Part shown: in pieces, positions 19,648 to 29,257 of the stretch
Layout of the letters: each line of letters opens with the position of its first letter
How positions within the stretch are numbered: position 1 is the first letter of the stretch
From: Chara braunii
Taxonomy: Eukaryota > Streptophyta > Charophyceae > Charales > Characeae
Direction of reading: 5' to 3'
Length of the DNA: 34,902 bases
Assembly (NCBI GenBank): GCA_003427395.1
Contig: BFEA01000126.1
Coordinates: 2,781,041 to 2,815,942, forward strand
The notes under the pieces: model-generated
Told to the model about the DNA's origin: nothing
The model's database searches: none
The model's input: the letters and a program-made list of their open reading frames with translations, nothing else
Translations under genes and position numbers: made by a program

Positions 19648-20564
19648 GTTGAAAGTGACGTCTTGGAACATAAGAGGGTTGGGGGACACTAACAGGCGGT
19701 TCAAGCGCATTAGATTGAAGTCATGGATCCATGAATGGATGGTGAACTGCATGATGCTACAGAAAGCAAAGCTAGTATGCAAGGAGAAGATAAGGAGGTT
19801 AGGCCAATGGTGGGAGGGACCATATGTCTGGGCACCAACACAAGGTACTCGTGGAGGAGTATGTATTCCATTGCACCATGACTTTCAGGTAAAGTAATAG
19901 ACTCAAAGGTGGACATTTAGGGAAGGTGGGCATGAATAAGAGTGGAAGTTGATAATGAAGATTGGTTACCGATGATTGTTTACGCGCCTGCCAATTCGAA
20001 GGAAAGAGCAATTTTTTTAAGGAAATTAGTGTAACAAATCCTGAAGATCGACAAACTTGTGTTGGTCGGGGATTGGAACCGCTCTTTAGACGAAGCCCTT
20101 CATCCAGGTTCGCCAGCTGCAGGGAAAAAAAATGTTCAAGAATTTTTGAACCTCACAAAGGAATTGACTTTATCAGACTTTTTTTCCGCTTGCTGAATCC
20201 AACAGATCCTGGATATACTTGGTTCTCCCATCTCCATCGAGATAGACAATAGGTCACAAGGAGACGTCTGGACTACTTCCTCGTGGGCGAACGAGTATTA
20301 GGTGGAGTAACAACAGTGCGCCACATTTGCAAACCGCTATCGGATCATAAACCCATAGTGGCTAGGATCAAGTTACAAGACAAATTAGAAAGAGGGAGGG
20401 ACTTCTTCAGACTGAACAAACAGGTGTTGGAAGATCCCAGTATACGGGAATGGGTAAAAGACCATATGGAGAGGTGGAAGGTAGCCAAACAGTACTCTGC
20501 AGACGAAGCAGATTGGTTGGAGGGTGGCCTAGCTATTGTCTCTGGAATTATGAATGTATACTAA
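19640..20564 (+). pseudogene. LINE ORF2 part 1: APE-type endonuclease, inactivated
   Basis: The start MDKLKVTSWNIRGLGDTNRR holds the Asn of the WNIRGL block common to plant LINE endonucleases. The next block, MLQKAKL, stands where these enzymes have LQETK, so the catalytic Glu is replaced by Lys. Later blocks appear in shifted frames: VLVGDWN-like near 20058-20080, DYFLVGERV at about 20272-20298 and the SDHKPIV motif at 20341-20361, which carries the catalytic Asp-His. Frameshifts and stops separate them. The enzyme would nick target DNA to prime reverse transcription. Here it is dead. Confidence 0.85.
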
Positions 20565-20614
20565 AATTTTTTGGCGAAGGCCAGAAACGTGAGGGAAGCA
20601 GAATATAGGAGAAC

Positions 20615-20817
20615 CAGTGTCTGCAATCAGGTGGCCGTGGCTACAACCGGCCCGACCCAGCTGCACCCAAGAGGCCCAGTCCAGGGGCAGATTTGGGACA
20701 TGCAAACACAGTTGGGGTTCAGGCAAGTGGTGGTATGACCCGACTGTGGGCCACAACTGGCTGCGGAATTTGTCGGGTCAACCGTACATGCCTCGTGCCA
20801 ATATATGTATATATATG

Positions 20818-20854
<37 letters not shown>

Positions 20855-21812
20855 TTGTGTGTGTGTGTGTATGTATCTATAATATTTTATATATGTATGA
20901 GTTTAGGACCGAAGTATATATGCTCGTATTTTCCACCCGATCGTTCGCCCTGCATCGCTGCCCATGCAGGGTTAAATGAAAAATATGCAAGGTTGGTAAC
21001 AAAAAGAACTTCAACAAAATAATATCAATGTACCTGGACCAAATGAACGCTCTGTGCATTCATTTTCTGAAGACCTGTAGAAGGTTGTTCCAAGGCGGCG
21101 ACAATATGTTGGAGTCTGTCACTTCGGTTCCATGGGGGCTACAAGTGAGATTCTGGTTCAATGTCATTGGGGCACGAAATGGCTTCGAGGCAGCAGGCAG
21201 ACGAACTTTGAAGTTGTGAAACCCCTGAGCGGTCCGACGACAAACTGGCGGGACACGAGTTGTCGAAACAGGGGCGTGCCTTACTGGTGTACGCACGCTG
21301 AGTCATGAGAGTGGACATGGGTGAAGTTGGGTGAAGTTGGGTGAAGTTGGGTGAAGTTCGAAAATCTGCAAAAAAAAAAAAAAATCAATATGAAAACATC
21401 CATGGGTAAGATCACTATCCTGAAGTGCTCACTTTTATGATGAATGCCTTCCTCAATGATGTTTGAGTTATTTGAAAAACAAAAAGTCATCTATAAGGGA
21501 GCCAAGGTCAAATTAAAAAAAAAAAAAGTCATATTGATGTTCATATTTAGAAAGGAAAAAGGCAGCCCATGGCAGTTCACGGTGGGTCTGGGCGGCCGGA
21601 ATGACATAAAGTTGGGTCCTGGTCTGGCTGGGTGTAGTTGGGCATTTTTTCAGGTTGCTGGCCAGGTCAGGTGCAGTTTGGAAAATCTGCAAAAAAACGC
21701 TATCCAGTTTAGACAGCTGGCCAGGATTTTTTTTGGTAGTTGGGGCTGGGTACAGTTGTAGGTTTTTTGCAAACTAGATTTGAATCGGATCCAGTTCACA
21801 ACATACACAAAG
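20615..21812. mobile_element. foreign 1.2-kb segment splitting the LINE
   Basis: LINE coding similarity ends with AEYRR at about 20612 and resumes with LRALRRRVEEAKKRMEG at 21813. The DNA between has no LINE reading. It contains a (TA)n/(TG)n microsatellite at about 20803-20875, a GTGAAGTTGG minisatellite at 21319-21358 and GGAAAATCTGCAAAAAAA-like words at 21358 and 21680. I cannot find target duplications or terminal repeats, so it may be an inserted element or a rearrangement. Confidence 0.6.
21319..21358. repeat. 10-bp minisatellite, four copies
   Basis: GTGAAGTTGG repeats at 21321, 21331 and 21341 with a GTGAAGTTCG variant at 21351. Looser relatives (GGGTGTAGTTGGGC at 21624, GGGTACAGTTG at 21747) lie further right in the same segment. 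Confidence 0.95.
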
Positions 21813-22977
21813 ATTGCGAGCACTGAGGAGAAGAGTGGAGGAAGCAAAAAAAAGGATGGAGGGCCACCCAATCTCCGCAATGGTATGGGCAGCAGAAAGG
21901 GAGCGTCTTGTAGCATAGTGGAGGGATTGCAGCAAGATAAACACAAAAGGTGGACAAACATGCTGAGAGAGAAGGGGATAGAGACCGACGATGAAATGTC
22001 CAAAGAAACCTTTCAAAAACTTCAACCGAGATGTACCCAATAACAAACGGTGGAGCTCTACACCTCTTCGACAACACAACTCCGATTGCCAACTCAGCAG
22101 CCGGTGTGTTGCATTATGCTAAGTTATATTATGAAGTCGTACTCACTTTCAGGCGTCCTCAAGAGGCCCCTACCACCGCCCTCACCGAAGTCTCCGACAT
22201 GTGGCTAGACACGAGAGTGTGACTATCTACAAAGGTCAAGCTGGACTTGGACATACCACTGACAATTGAAGAAGTCACACAGACTGTCAGGAACATGGCA
22301 AAAGGGAAGTCTTCATGAATAGACGGGCTCACCGCGGAATTTTATCTGAGGAACTGAGAGTCAGTGGTGGAAGAACTGGTGGAGTTGTATAATAAAGTAC
22401 TAGAGGGGGGTTAGGCTGGGTAGAGGAATTACCCATGGGGTCATTTCCGTGCTGTTAAAAAAGGGGGATAAGGACGATGTGAAAAACTGACGCCTATCTC
22501 CCTCTTGAATGTGGCCTACAAAATACTAGCTAAGTCGTTGGCAACATCTGCCAGATCTGGTTGCAGGAGATCAAGAAGCTTTTGTGCAGGGCCGTTCCAT
22601 TTTCAACAACATCATCACGACATTGGAGATTCTTGAGGTGGTGCAATCAGAGAATATAGACTCTGCTGTGTTGCTGGTGGACCTGGAAAAAACTTATGAA
22701 AAGGTGGGATGACCTTTTGTGTTCACCACACTAAGACAGATGGGGTTTCGAGACAGTTCTTGCATATGGACAGTCATGATGTACACCTTCTCGATGTCAA
22801 TAGTAATGATCAACGGGCATTTGTCGACCCCTTTCAAGCTATCTCTGTTGCTGCGGCAGGCCTGTCCCCTTGCTCCTTTGCTATTTGTGCTACAAATGGA
22901 AGTACTGTTAAATAGAGTCGGACGCAATCTCATCATCAAAGGATTGAAACTCCACAGCGGAGAAGCCCCCGTTATAC
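21813..22977 (+). pseudogene. LINE ORF2 part 2: linker and reverse transcriptase, truncated
   Basis: The linker begins LRALRRRVEEAKKRMEG in one frame, and ETDDEMSKETFQKLQ follows in another. Reverse-transcriptase blocks follow in shifting frames: VISVLLKKGDKDDVKN (22439), DQEAFVQGRSIFNN (22570-22611), LLVDLEKTYEKV (22672-22707; the first Asp, the catalytic one of motif A, is kept, but the usual second Asp is Glu), and RQACPLAPLLF near 22853 (usual RQGCPLSPLLF). Recognisable sequence ends after IIKGLKLHSGEAPV at about 22977. The FADD motif C and everything beyond are missing. Confidence 0.85.
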
Positions 22978-23079
22978 CGTTCAACGGGGATTCAACTCGG
23001 GCCTCATGGCCGTTCAACAGGTTCAACGGAGTTGAATAAATCCCGTTGCGAGTTGAATGAACACACAGGTGGTAGAATT

Positions 23080-24020
23080 CCTACTGTATAAGAAGGTCTG
23101 TCCTCTCCAGACTAAGTCACCTACCTGGAACTGTGATGGCTGCTTATTAGCTTGTTCTATCATTTTGTGTTGAGCCTTTCTCAGATTGTCGGTCCCTGCA
23201 ATTTTCTTCTCATGTTGTAGTGCAAACTCTCTAGTTCCAGGCGGCAGTCTCTGTATTTGGTCACGGTTCGGTCCTTCAAACGGCCTGCGTGGTCTAAAGG
23301 ACTTGTGCAACTCGTTAGGAGTCCGGCAGGTAGCTAGATGGACACTTTTGTTGTAGGCACTAGCTACCTTCGGAAGCATCTCATCCCAGTTAATCTGCTC
23401 TGGTCTATCTGCTGCAAGATCTTATTCATCTGTTTTGTCTGGCCGTTAGTTTGGGTGACAGCCAGATGACATCAACAACTTCGAGCCATAGACTCGCATA
23501 AGTCCCTGCCAATGCTAGCTAGTAAACCGTGTATCCCTATCGCTAACTATGGATAGCGGAATATCATGCTCACTTACCCAGGCGTCGAAAAACTTTTCTA
23601 TAACTAACTATGTGCGTGCCTCAGAAGGCAAAGGAACAAAACTGCATACTTACTAAAACGATCTACTATGACCATGACTTGGCTCTTACCATGCCTATTG
23701 TTGACCCTAGCATCCATAAAATCGATGGACACTGACTCTTCGGCTCCTGAAGTAATAGGCAAGGGTTTGAGAAAACCCAGTGGGGCTCGCATCGTAGTTT
23801 TGTTGCCCTGGCATACTTTGCAACTACGGGCATACTCTATACAGTCAACTTTCATGTCAGGCCATGTGTAGGCACGTGTCAGGTTGGCTAATATCTTTTG
23901 GCAGTTGAAGTGCCTTTTTGTATCGTGACATTCCCCTAAGATCAGACTCCGGATCTCTTCACTATTGGGAATGCATAACCTATCTACGATGTCTGTCTTC
24001 TCAAACAATAACCCGTTTGT
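23080..24020 (-). pseudogene. Gypsy integrase, broken
   Basis: The frame 24008-23604 has the zinc-binding region (GECHDTKRHF, then RSCKVCQGNK) with residues missing between the two His, then SVSIDFMDARVNNRHGK with the first Asp of the DD35E triad and VIVDRFSKYA. After a frameshift at about 23640 the second Asp appears in SIVSDRDTRFTS (about 23555-23520), followed by in-frame stops where a HPQTDGQTE block should be. The segment 23379-23090 (MLPKVASAYNKSVHLATCRT, QFQVGDLVW) is the C-terminal part up to the usual GDLVW motif. Integrase joins element DNA to the host genome. This copy is non-functional. Confidence 0.88.
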
Positions 24021-24089
24021 GGTGCGATAGTTAGGTTCACTCTCTGGGGCCTCCCTTACTCTTTTGAGGAGGTCACTGTAAATAGGGTC

Positions 24090-24575
24090 CTAAGCATACG
24101 CATCTCTAACCTTTTGTTGTAATTCGGATCCTATATCTAGGTAATGAACGGTTGCCCCAAAGTAGTCGGTTCTTCTGGCGAGAGCATCTACTACCACGTT
24201 GTACTTTCCTTTAACGGGTTTGAGCTCAAAGCGAAACTGATCTATTTTTGCAGCCCACTTAGTAAGCTTAGGTGTCATCTTGGCTTGCATTTTCAGCCAC
24301 CCGAGTGTCTCGTGGTCTGAATAGACTTTGAAGTGTCTCCAAAGCAAGTAGTGTCTCCAATGATCTAATGCTTGCCTGAGAGCGTAAAGTTCTCTTTCGT
24401 AAGTTGAAGCTGCTACCTTTTCTGAAGGTAACCTACCAGACATAAACTTTGCGGGTCTATACCCATTGCCATCATCTTGCTGCAACACAACACCAATGCC
24501 ATACCGACTTGCGCCTGTAGTGACGACAAAGGGTAAGGATGGATCAACTACCTTGAGGACTGGGTACTCTTCCAA
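24090..24575 (-). pseudogene. Gypsy RNase H domain, active-site Asp lost
   Basis: A 161-codon open frame reads FVVTTGASRYGIGVVLQQ, STYERELYALRQALDHWRHY, KVYSDHETLGWL and VVVDALARR, the RNase H blocks of Gypsy elements in order. The first block normally reads TDAS and supplies a catalytic Asp. Here it is TTGAS, so that residue is Gly. The Glu of YERELYA and the Asp of YSDHE are kept. The domain removes the RNA strand during reverse transcription. It directly follows the reverse transcriptase frame with a 32-base overlap in another frame. Confidence 0.88.
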
Positions 24576-24920
24576 GGCCCACTTTAATTTCTTTGGGGAC
24601 GAGGTGCAGTCTTAGTCCCACTTCCAGATTGCTTAGTCTGCGAAGGAGAGCAGCGAAGAAGTTTCTAACAAACTTTCTGTAGTAGTTGGTCAATCCTATG
24701 AACGATCTCAACTCAATGAGTGTACGAGGAGTTGGTTGGTTTCTAATCGCTGCGATTTTGTTGTCCTCAGGTTTTATACCACCTCCATCTAGTACGTGGC
24801 GCAAGTACAGGATCGCGGTCTTGGCCGACTCACACTTCTTCCCGTTGAAGTTTGCTTCATGCTCCTGGAGGGTCTTACTAAAGACTAAGATGTCGTCTAA
24901 ATATATTACCACAAATCCGT
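24544..24920 (-). pseudogene. Gypsy reverse transcriptase, C-terminal part
   Basis: The readable part begins GFVVIYLDDILVFSKTLQEH, with the YLDD catalytic box, and continues HVLDGGGIKPEDNKIAAIRN and LRSFIGLTNYYRKFVRNF. About ten residues are missing between EHEANF and GKKCE. The same frame is open to 25029, but upstream of GLNGF it no longer resembles reverse transcriptase. That break falls at 24921-24943, the left arm of a perfect inverted repeat. The palm and finger half of the enzyme and the protease are absent. Confidence 0.88.
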
Positions 24921-25511
24921 TTAAACCACCACTACCCCCGCCGTTGTAAATTAGCGGGAACCGGTAGCACAGGTCCATGAGGGCTACCAGTAGCACACTG
25001 GGGGGAACTGGCAGAGTGGCAAAATTCAAAAATGCTTCGAATTACCCCCACGATTTATTTCACGGTTCAAATGTTTTTTTTTTCTTCTTTAAATACATTT
25101 CCTGTAAATATCACGAAAAAAATTATGGACCCTCGAATTTTCAGAGTTGTTGGGTCATCCTTCTGAACGCAAAAAATCACAAAGTTGGGTTACTTTTCTC
25201 ATTGGCCCATACACGGTAGAGTAGCAAAAACGAAAAATGTGACGAAATGGCGGGGCATTTACTTCACGGTCTAATTTTGTTTTTTTCATTTTTTTGATAT
25301 TTGTTTCAGGAAAGATGACGGCCTAATCTACAAGATACCAAATGTTTAGATTTTTTTGCCAATTTTTCTGAGCGCGAAAAATCACCAAAGTTCACGCTTG
25401 AAAATCTTAGTCCGGATCCGCCTGCACCTGGCGGTCGCCGACCCCCCTAAGAACCCAGTCCGTAAGGCCAGGAAAGTCCATTTTAGGCCGGCGGGGGTAG
25501 TGGTGGTTTAA
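24921..25511. mobile_element. 591-bp TTAA-bounded inverted-repeat element inside the Gypsy copy
   Basis: TTAAACCACCACTACCCCCG plus CCG at 24921-24943 is repeated, perfectly inverted over 23 bases, at 25489-25511. Both outer edges are TTAA. Between them lies A/T-rich DNA with no ORF of note and a diverged internal duplication: GAGTGGCAAAATTC at 25014 and GAGTAGCAAAAACG at 25220, both followed by CACGGT words and a CGAAAAATCAC or GCAAAAAATCAC word. Reverse-transcriptase similarity stops at the left arm. A second element at 33075-33215 has nearly the same ends. A TTAA-targeting non-autonomous transposon (piggyBac-like) is my inference. Confidence 0.65.
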
Positions 25512-25954
25512 CCACGGTCTAAACAAATCGTTCATGCAATGTTGAAAAGGCTTCCTCTTTCTCCTTTTGCAGCCTTTTCTTCTTCTTCTTTTTCTCCTTT
25601 TTCTACGGCTGCTGCTGCTTCCTCTTTCTCCTTCTGCAGCCGTTTCAACTCTTCTTCCAGCTCCTACTTCCTGGCCTTCTCTGCCAGTATGGCCACCTTC
25701 TTCTCCAATTCTTTCTTCTCTTTCCTTGCCTTCTGCTCTGCAAGGATCCTGGCGTCTTCCTCCTCCTGCTCCCTCGTGTAAGAGGAGGTCCCTGTACCAC
25801 CCCTCGTTGTGACTCTGCAGGTAAGGGTTCGCCAAAATCCTAAAGGGAAAAGTAACTGGCAGAGGGTCCCCCACAAGTAGAACCCCACGAGCAAGGAATA
25901 CATCGGATAGTCATCCAAGGTGCACAACCCAATGGCAGTTCCACTCCTCACCAC
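25512..25954 (-). pseudogene. Gypsy gag-like ORF with coiled coil
   Basis: On the minus strand, frame 25954-25664 reads MVRSGTAIGLCTLDDYPMYS, a hydrophobic stretch, then a charged helical segment rich in Lys/Glu/Ala (EKKELEKKVAILAEKARK). The helical reading continues past a stop (EELKRLQKEKEEAAAAV) to about 25540. A charged coiled coil after a globular part is common in plant Gypsy gag proteins. No CCHC zinc knuckle is visible. Assignment rests on its position between the primer-binding site and reverse transcriptase. The first 45 bases belong to a 230-bp tandem duplication. Confidence 0.5.
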
Positions 25955-26360
25955 TTAAGACTTATCCACCAAGTGACTAACTGACTCTCTCATGACAACT
26001 ATGGTCTCTAGCCTAGTCTACTCTAAGGCTGTCACTACAGGGATCTAATGCTGATCAAAAGGCATTCAAGGAGATCCCCCGTAACTCCTTAGGAATTTTT
26101 TAACGTCGCAGTCAGGAAGACGTGATCGGGTAGTCATCCATGGTATCAGGTGCACAACCCAATGGCAGTTCCACTCCTCACCACTTAAGACTTATCCACC
26201 AACTGACTGACTGACTCTCTAAGGGCAACTATGGTCTCTAGCCTAGTCTACTCTAAGGCTGTCACTAAGGACTCTACTGCTGATCAGGAGGCATTTAAGG
26301 AGATCCCCCAACTCATGAGGAATTCTTTAACATCGCAGTCAGGACGACGTGTTTGGGGGT
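25907..26360. repeat. 230-bp tandem duplication at the start of gag
   Basis: TGCACAACCCAATGGCAGTT at 25921 recurs at 26151. The copies stay alignable through ACTTAAGACTTATCCACC, CTAGCCTAGTCTACTCTAAG and GCAGTCAGGANGACGTG. The sequence just before each copy also matches (GATAGTCATCCAAGG, GGTAGTCATCCATGG). The second copy carries extra TATCAGG before TGCAC. Confidence 0.92.
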
Positions 26361-26970
26361 CTTGTCCCCAGGACGTGTCAGTCGTCAGACGCGGCCTTTA
26401 GCCCTACTAAGTCCCGTGCAGGTTTGGTCACCACCGCTCTATCGACCGCATGCACAAAGTCCTATCACCTGGACAGAAGTGACTCGATGCAGAGAGAAGA
26501 GACAGACTGACGCTTAGCAAGTACCGAGGTTATGTGCGCATCCACAGGGTAAGCGGTAGGCCAACGCTTGGAGAGAGTATACCATGCTCCAGCTTAGTCA
26601 ACAGTCTTGGTCAACACCTCCGGTCAGCAATCTTGGTCAATGCCGGTCAACACCGGTTAATGCCAATCAACGCCAGTCAACGCCGATCAACGCATTGGTC
26701 AAACTCACCCGCCGCCGATCACCTTCGTTCTATCAACCTTTTACCTCTGGCTATGGCCGCCGACCGTTCTCCTTCGTCAACCTCCTCTTTCTCCCTTCTG
26801 TCTTCTTCCTCACCCGGCCTTGGCTATGGCGTTCTCCCTTTCTTCTTCGTCTCTCCCTCCTCCTTCCTTCTCTCTCTCTCATCTTCTTAATCACTCCTGG
26901 CGATTGTCTTCCTCCTTATGTCCGAGCTCGGTGGCTATGGCCGCCACTTCTTCTTCCTCCTTCGCGCATC

Positions 26971-27037
<67 letters not shown>

Positions 27038-27070
27038 TCGTCGTCTTCTTCCTTTTCAGGCACGACAATT
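26361..27070. repeat. Gypsy leader: GGTCAA minisatellite, pyrimidine-rich DNA and (CT)n
   Basis: A short minisatellite of GGTCAANNCC/AATCAACGCC units fills 26608-26702. From 26740 to 27060 the plus strand is pyrimidine-rich (CTTCTTC, CTCTCTC), with a 56-bp CT run at 26977-27032. The long plus-strand frames (26534-27239) are Ser/Leu/Pro low complexity and not genes. Confidence 0.7.
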
Positions 27071-27738
27071 ATGGCCGCTCTTCTTCAGCGCAACAATCTT
27101 CTTCTCCACGACGGTCCTCTTCTTCACGACGATCTTCGGCGATGAGCGCAGATGGCAGGTGCGCATGAGCGCGCTACCAGCAACGGTGTGCAATCAAGTA
27201 GCAGCTGCGCACAGGGAATGTCGTGGCCGCGCGCAATAGCGACGCACGTACGGGAAAGAGCGAGCAGCATCGCGCGCAGGCAACAGCCGTGCACAAATGA
27301 CAGCGCACGCGAAAAGCAGCAAGCACGCAAGATTGTTGGGCACGCGCAAAGATGATGAGCACGTGCAAATGGGCACGACGCGCAATCTGCCAGCGGGCGC
27401 AGTTATGGCTGCTCTTCTTCAGCTTGCCACAACAATCTTCTTCTTCACAACGGTCCTCTTCTTCACGGCAATCTTCGGCGATGAGCGCAGATGGCAGGCG
27501 CGCTACCAGCAATGGCACGCAATCAAGTAGCAGCTGCGCGCAGGGAATGTCGTGGACGCGCGCAATAGCGGCGCACGCACGGGAAATAGCGAGCAGCAGC
27601 GCGCACGGGCAACGACCATGCAGAAATGGCAGCGCGCGCGAAAGGCAACAAGCACGCGAGATTGCTGGGCACGCGCAAAGATGATGAGCGCGCGCAAATA
27701 GGCACGGCGCGCAATTGCCAGCGGGCGCGCACGGCGAC
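27071..27738. repeat. 334-bp tandem duplication, GCGC-rich
   Basis: ATGGCCGCTCTTCTTCAGC at 27071 recurs as ATGGCTGCTCTTCTTCAGC at 27405. The two copies remain alignable to GCGCAATNTGCCAGCGGGCGC at about 27390 and 27727. GATGAGCGCAGATGGCAG, AATCAAGTAGCAGCTGCGC and GGGCACGCGCAAAGATGATG occur once per copy. It lies in the untranslated leader between the primer-binding site and gag. Open frames on both strands come from the GCGC-rich composition. Confidence 0.93.
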
Positions 27739-27926
27739 AGCGGTTGCGGCGCGTGATGGGACAGGCACGCGCGGAAATAAAGTGCGCACTGTCACGCAAT
27801 CTGGCCGCACGACGCCCCTCCTCCTTCCAACGTCAACGACAATGGCGCTCGGCGATGATGACGACGAGGGCGGCGACCGCGATGATGACAATGACGGCGT
27901 TTGCAATGCGGCGGCAGCGGGAACCA

Positions 27927-27938
27927 GCTCTGATACCA
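27927..27938 (-). promoter_or_regulatory. primer-binding site for initiator tRNA-Met
   Basis: The minus strand reads TGGTATCAGAGC, the complement of the 3' end of plant initiator tRNA-Met and the standard primer-binding site of plant LTR retrotransposons. It stands one base from the CA that would end the LTR, as expected, and fixes the orientation of the element. Confidence 0.9.
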
Positions 27939-27939
27939 G

Positions 27940-28663
27940 TGCAATCAAACTTGTCTCAAACTTGCTTCAGCGTGCATGCAAACAGATGACGTTCAAACTT
28001 GGCGCGTAGCAAACAGATGACCTTTCGAAACTGTAGCAGCTACGACCTTTGCTGACCCTATGACTACTAACACTAAGGTCTACGGGTCAAAACCTCTCGA
28101 CCAAACTATATACAACAGCCAAACATACGACTTTCAGGAATCAGGTCGCAGGTTCAAACACACAGGTCAACGGGTACTGTACATGGGTAAAGAGACGGGT
28201 CTAGGGATCGAGCCCTGGGTGCTGCATCTGTCACCATGGCTCACAAGCAGAATGAATGAATGACTTCGACGCTACCTCTTTATTTATACTTCCGATCGTC
28301 GTTGGTCTGCCCTTGGACCCCGGGCCCGGGATGTACACAGTCCCGCATGGTACTTGCTGACTAGACAAAGTGCAACCTGGGACTGGGTACCGCTGACTGG
28401 ACTAAGTAGGACTCGGATCGCCCTTTGCCGACTGTGCTAGGACTGCCCCTTGCTGACTCAGCCGCGGACTGACTCCTAGGACCTACGAAGAGCCAGTTCT
28501 AGAGCTTCTAGAAGGTCGTGGACTTGACCTTTCGAACCTGTAGCAGCTACAACCTCTGCTGACTCTATGACTACTATCACTAAGGTCTACGGGTCAACGG
28601 GTACTGAACATGGGTAAAGGGACGGATCTAGGGATCAAGCCTTGGGTGCTGCATCTGTCACCA
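27940..28663 (-). mobile_element. 5' LTR of the Gypsy element
   Basis: On the minus strand a TGGTGACAGATGCAGCACCC start at 28663 and a GATTGCA end at 27940 give a 724-bp LTR with TG...CA ends. Within it a segment is repeated. GACCTTTCGAANCTGTAGCA begins at 28019 and 28528, and both copies end GCTGCATCTGTCACCAT (28237 and 28664), so a 297-bp LTR (27940-28236) is the alternative. The first copy also holds an extra 80 bp at 28091-28170, bracketed by GGTCAA. CCCGGGCCCGGG at about 28319-28330 is palindromic. No second LTR is present for comparison. Confidence 0.6.
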
Positions 28664-29257
28664 TAATAGGTGAGAAACAGTTTCAGTACCCATTCATCCC
28701 AAAAATTCCAAATTGATATCTTCCCATGTGCAGTGGTGAATGAGCATACAATGTCCAGGGCTCCCGGGGACACCATATGCTCTCCGGGTACTCTCTTGGA
28801 TGTAGCTGGTAGCTTTTACAGCCACGTGAGTATCTGTTCACTGAGGATGATCAAACCCCAACACCCTTCCTTTGTAACATCCTATTTCACATGACCTCTT
28901 GGATGATTTCAATGATTCCATGACAATTAAGAAGGCCGTGGTAAGAGAACCACCGGGATGAAACCACGAGTGGAACTGCGCTAGAGCTAGCGCCCCGACA
29001 CCACCAGACCGGCGAGGCCCGGACTGCCGCCTAGACTAGTACCGGGGGGGGGTGCCCTTCGGCTGCTAGTCCTGTACGCGCGCCCAGCCAACGTGCGCGG
29101 CATGCTGATTGCCACATGGCGGCTGTTGTAGGTGATGTAGGTGTTCCGCAACGCGTGGACAGGGGTGACGCCAGCCGTGGAATTTGCCGACAGATTGAGA
29201 TAGCGGTGGCAGCTTCTAACATCAATAGAATACGAAGGTCGGAGAACTAAGAGTTGG
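28664..29257. other. no recognisable gene
   Basis: Mixed-composition DNA outside the Gypsy LTR. A G-run is at 29044-29051. The minus frame 29322-28987 (111 codons) and an open plus reading around 29090-29250 show no known motif. Confidence 0.5.

Larger units (their letters stand above)
18050..22977 (+). mobile_element. decayed LINE (non-LTR retrotransposon)
   Basis: In order on the plus strand: a gag-like ORF1 remnant, an ORF2 that overlaps the end of ORF1 by 8 bases and starts with an APE-type endonuclease, a linker region, and a reverse transcriptase. All parts carry stops and frameshifts. About 1.2 kb of unrelated DNA (20615-21812) splits the linker region. The element stops abruptly at about 22977, before the reverse-transcriptase FADD/YADD block, where it meets the decayed Gypsy element. 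LINEs copy themselves by target-primed reverse transcription. This one cannot be autonomous. Its left limit is uncertain. Confidence 0.85.
23060..28663 (-). mobile_element. decayed Ty3/Gypsy LTR retrotransposon
   Basis: On the minus strand from right to left: LTR (27940-28663), primer-binding site TGGTATCAGAGC (27927-27938), a long repetitive leader, a gag-like coiled-coil ORF, reverse transcriptase, RNase H and integrase. This RT-RH-IN order is that of Ty3/Gypsy. Protease and the N-terminal half of the reverse transcriptase are missing, replaced by a 591-bp inverted-repeat segment. The left (3') LTR and polypurine tract are also missing; the integrase C-terminus breaks off near 23060-23090 beside the LINE. 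Stops, frameshifts and lost catalytic residues show it is inactive. Confidence 0.87.

Noticed and set aside
26534-27239. Plus-strand ORFs rich in Ser/Leu/Pro within the Gypsy leader
   Set aside because: They arise from CTTCTTC and CT runs on the strand opposite to the element's coding direction.
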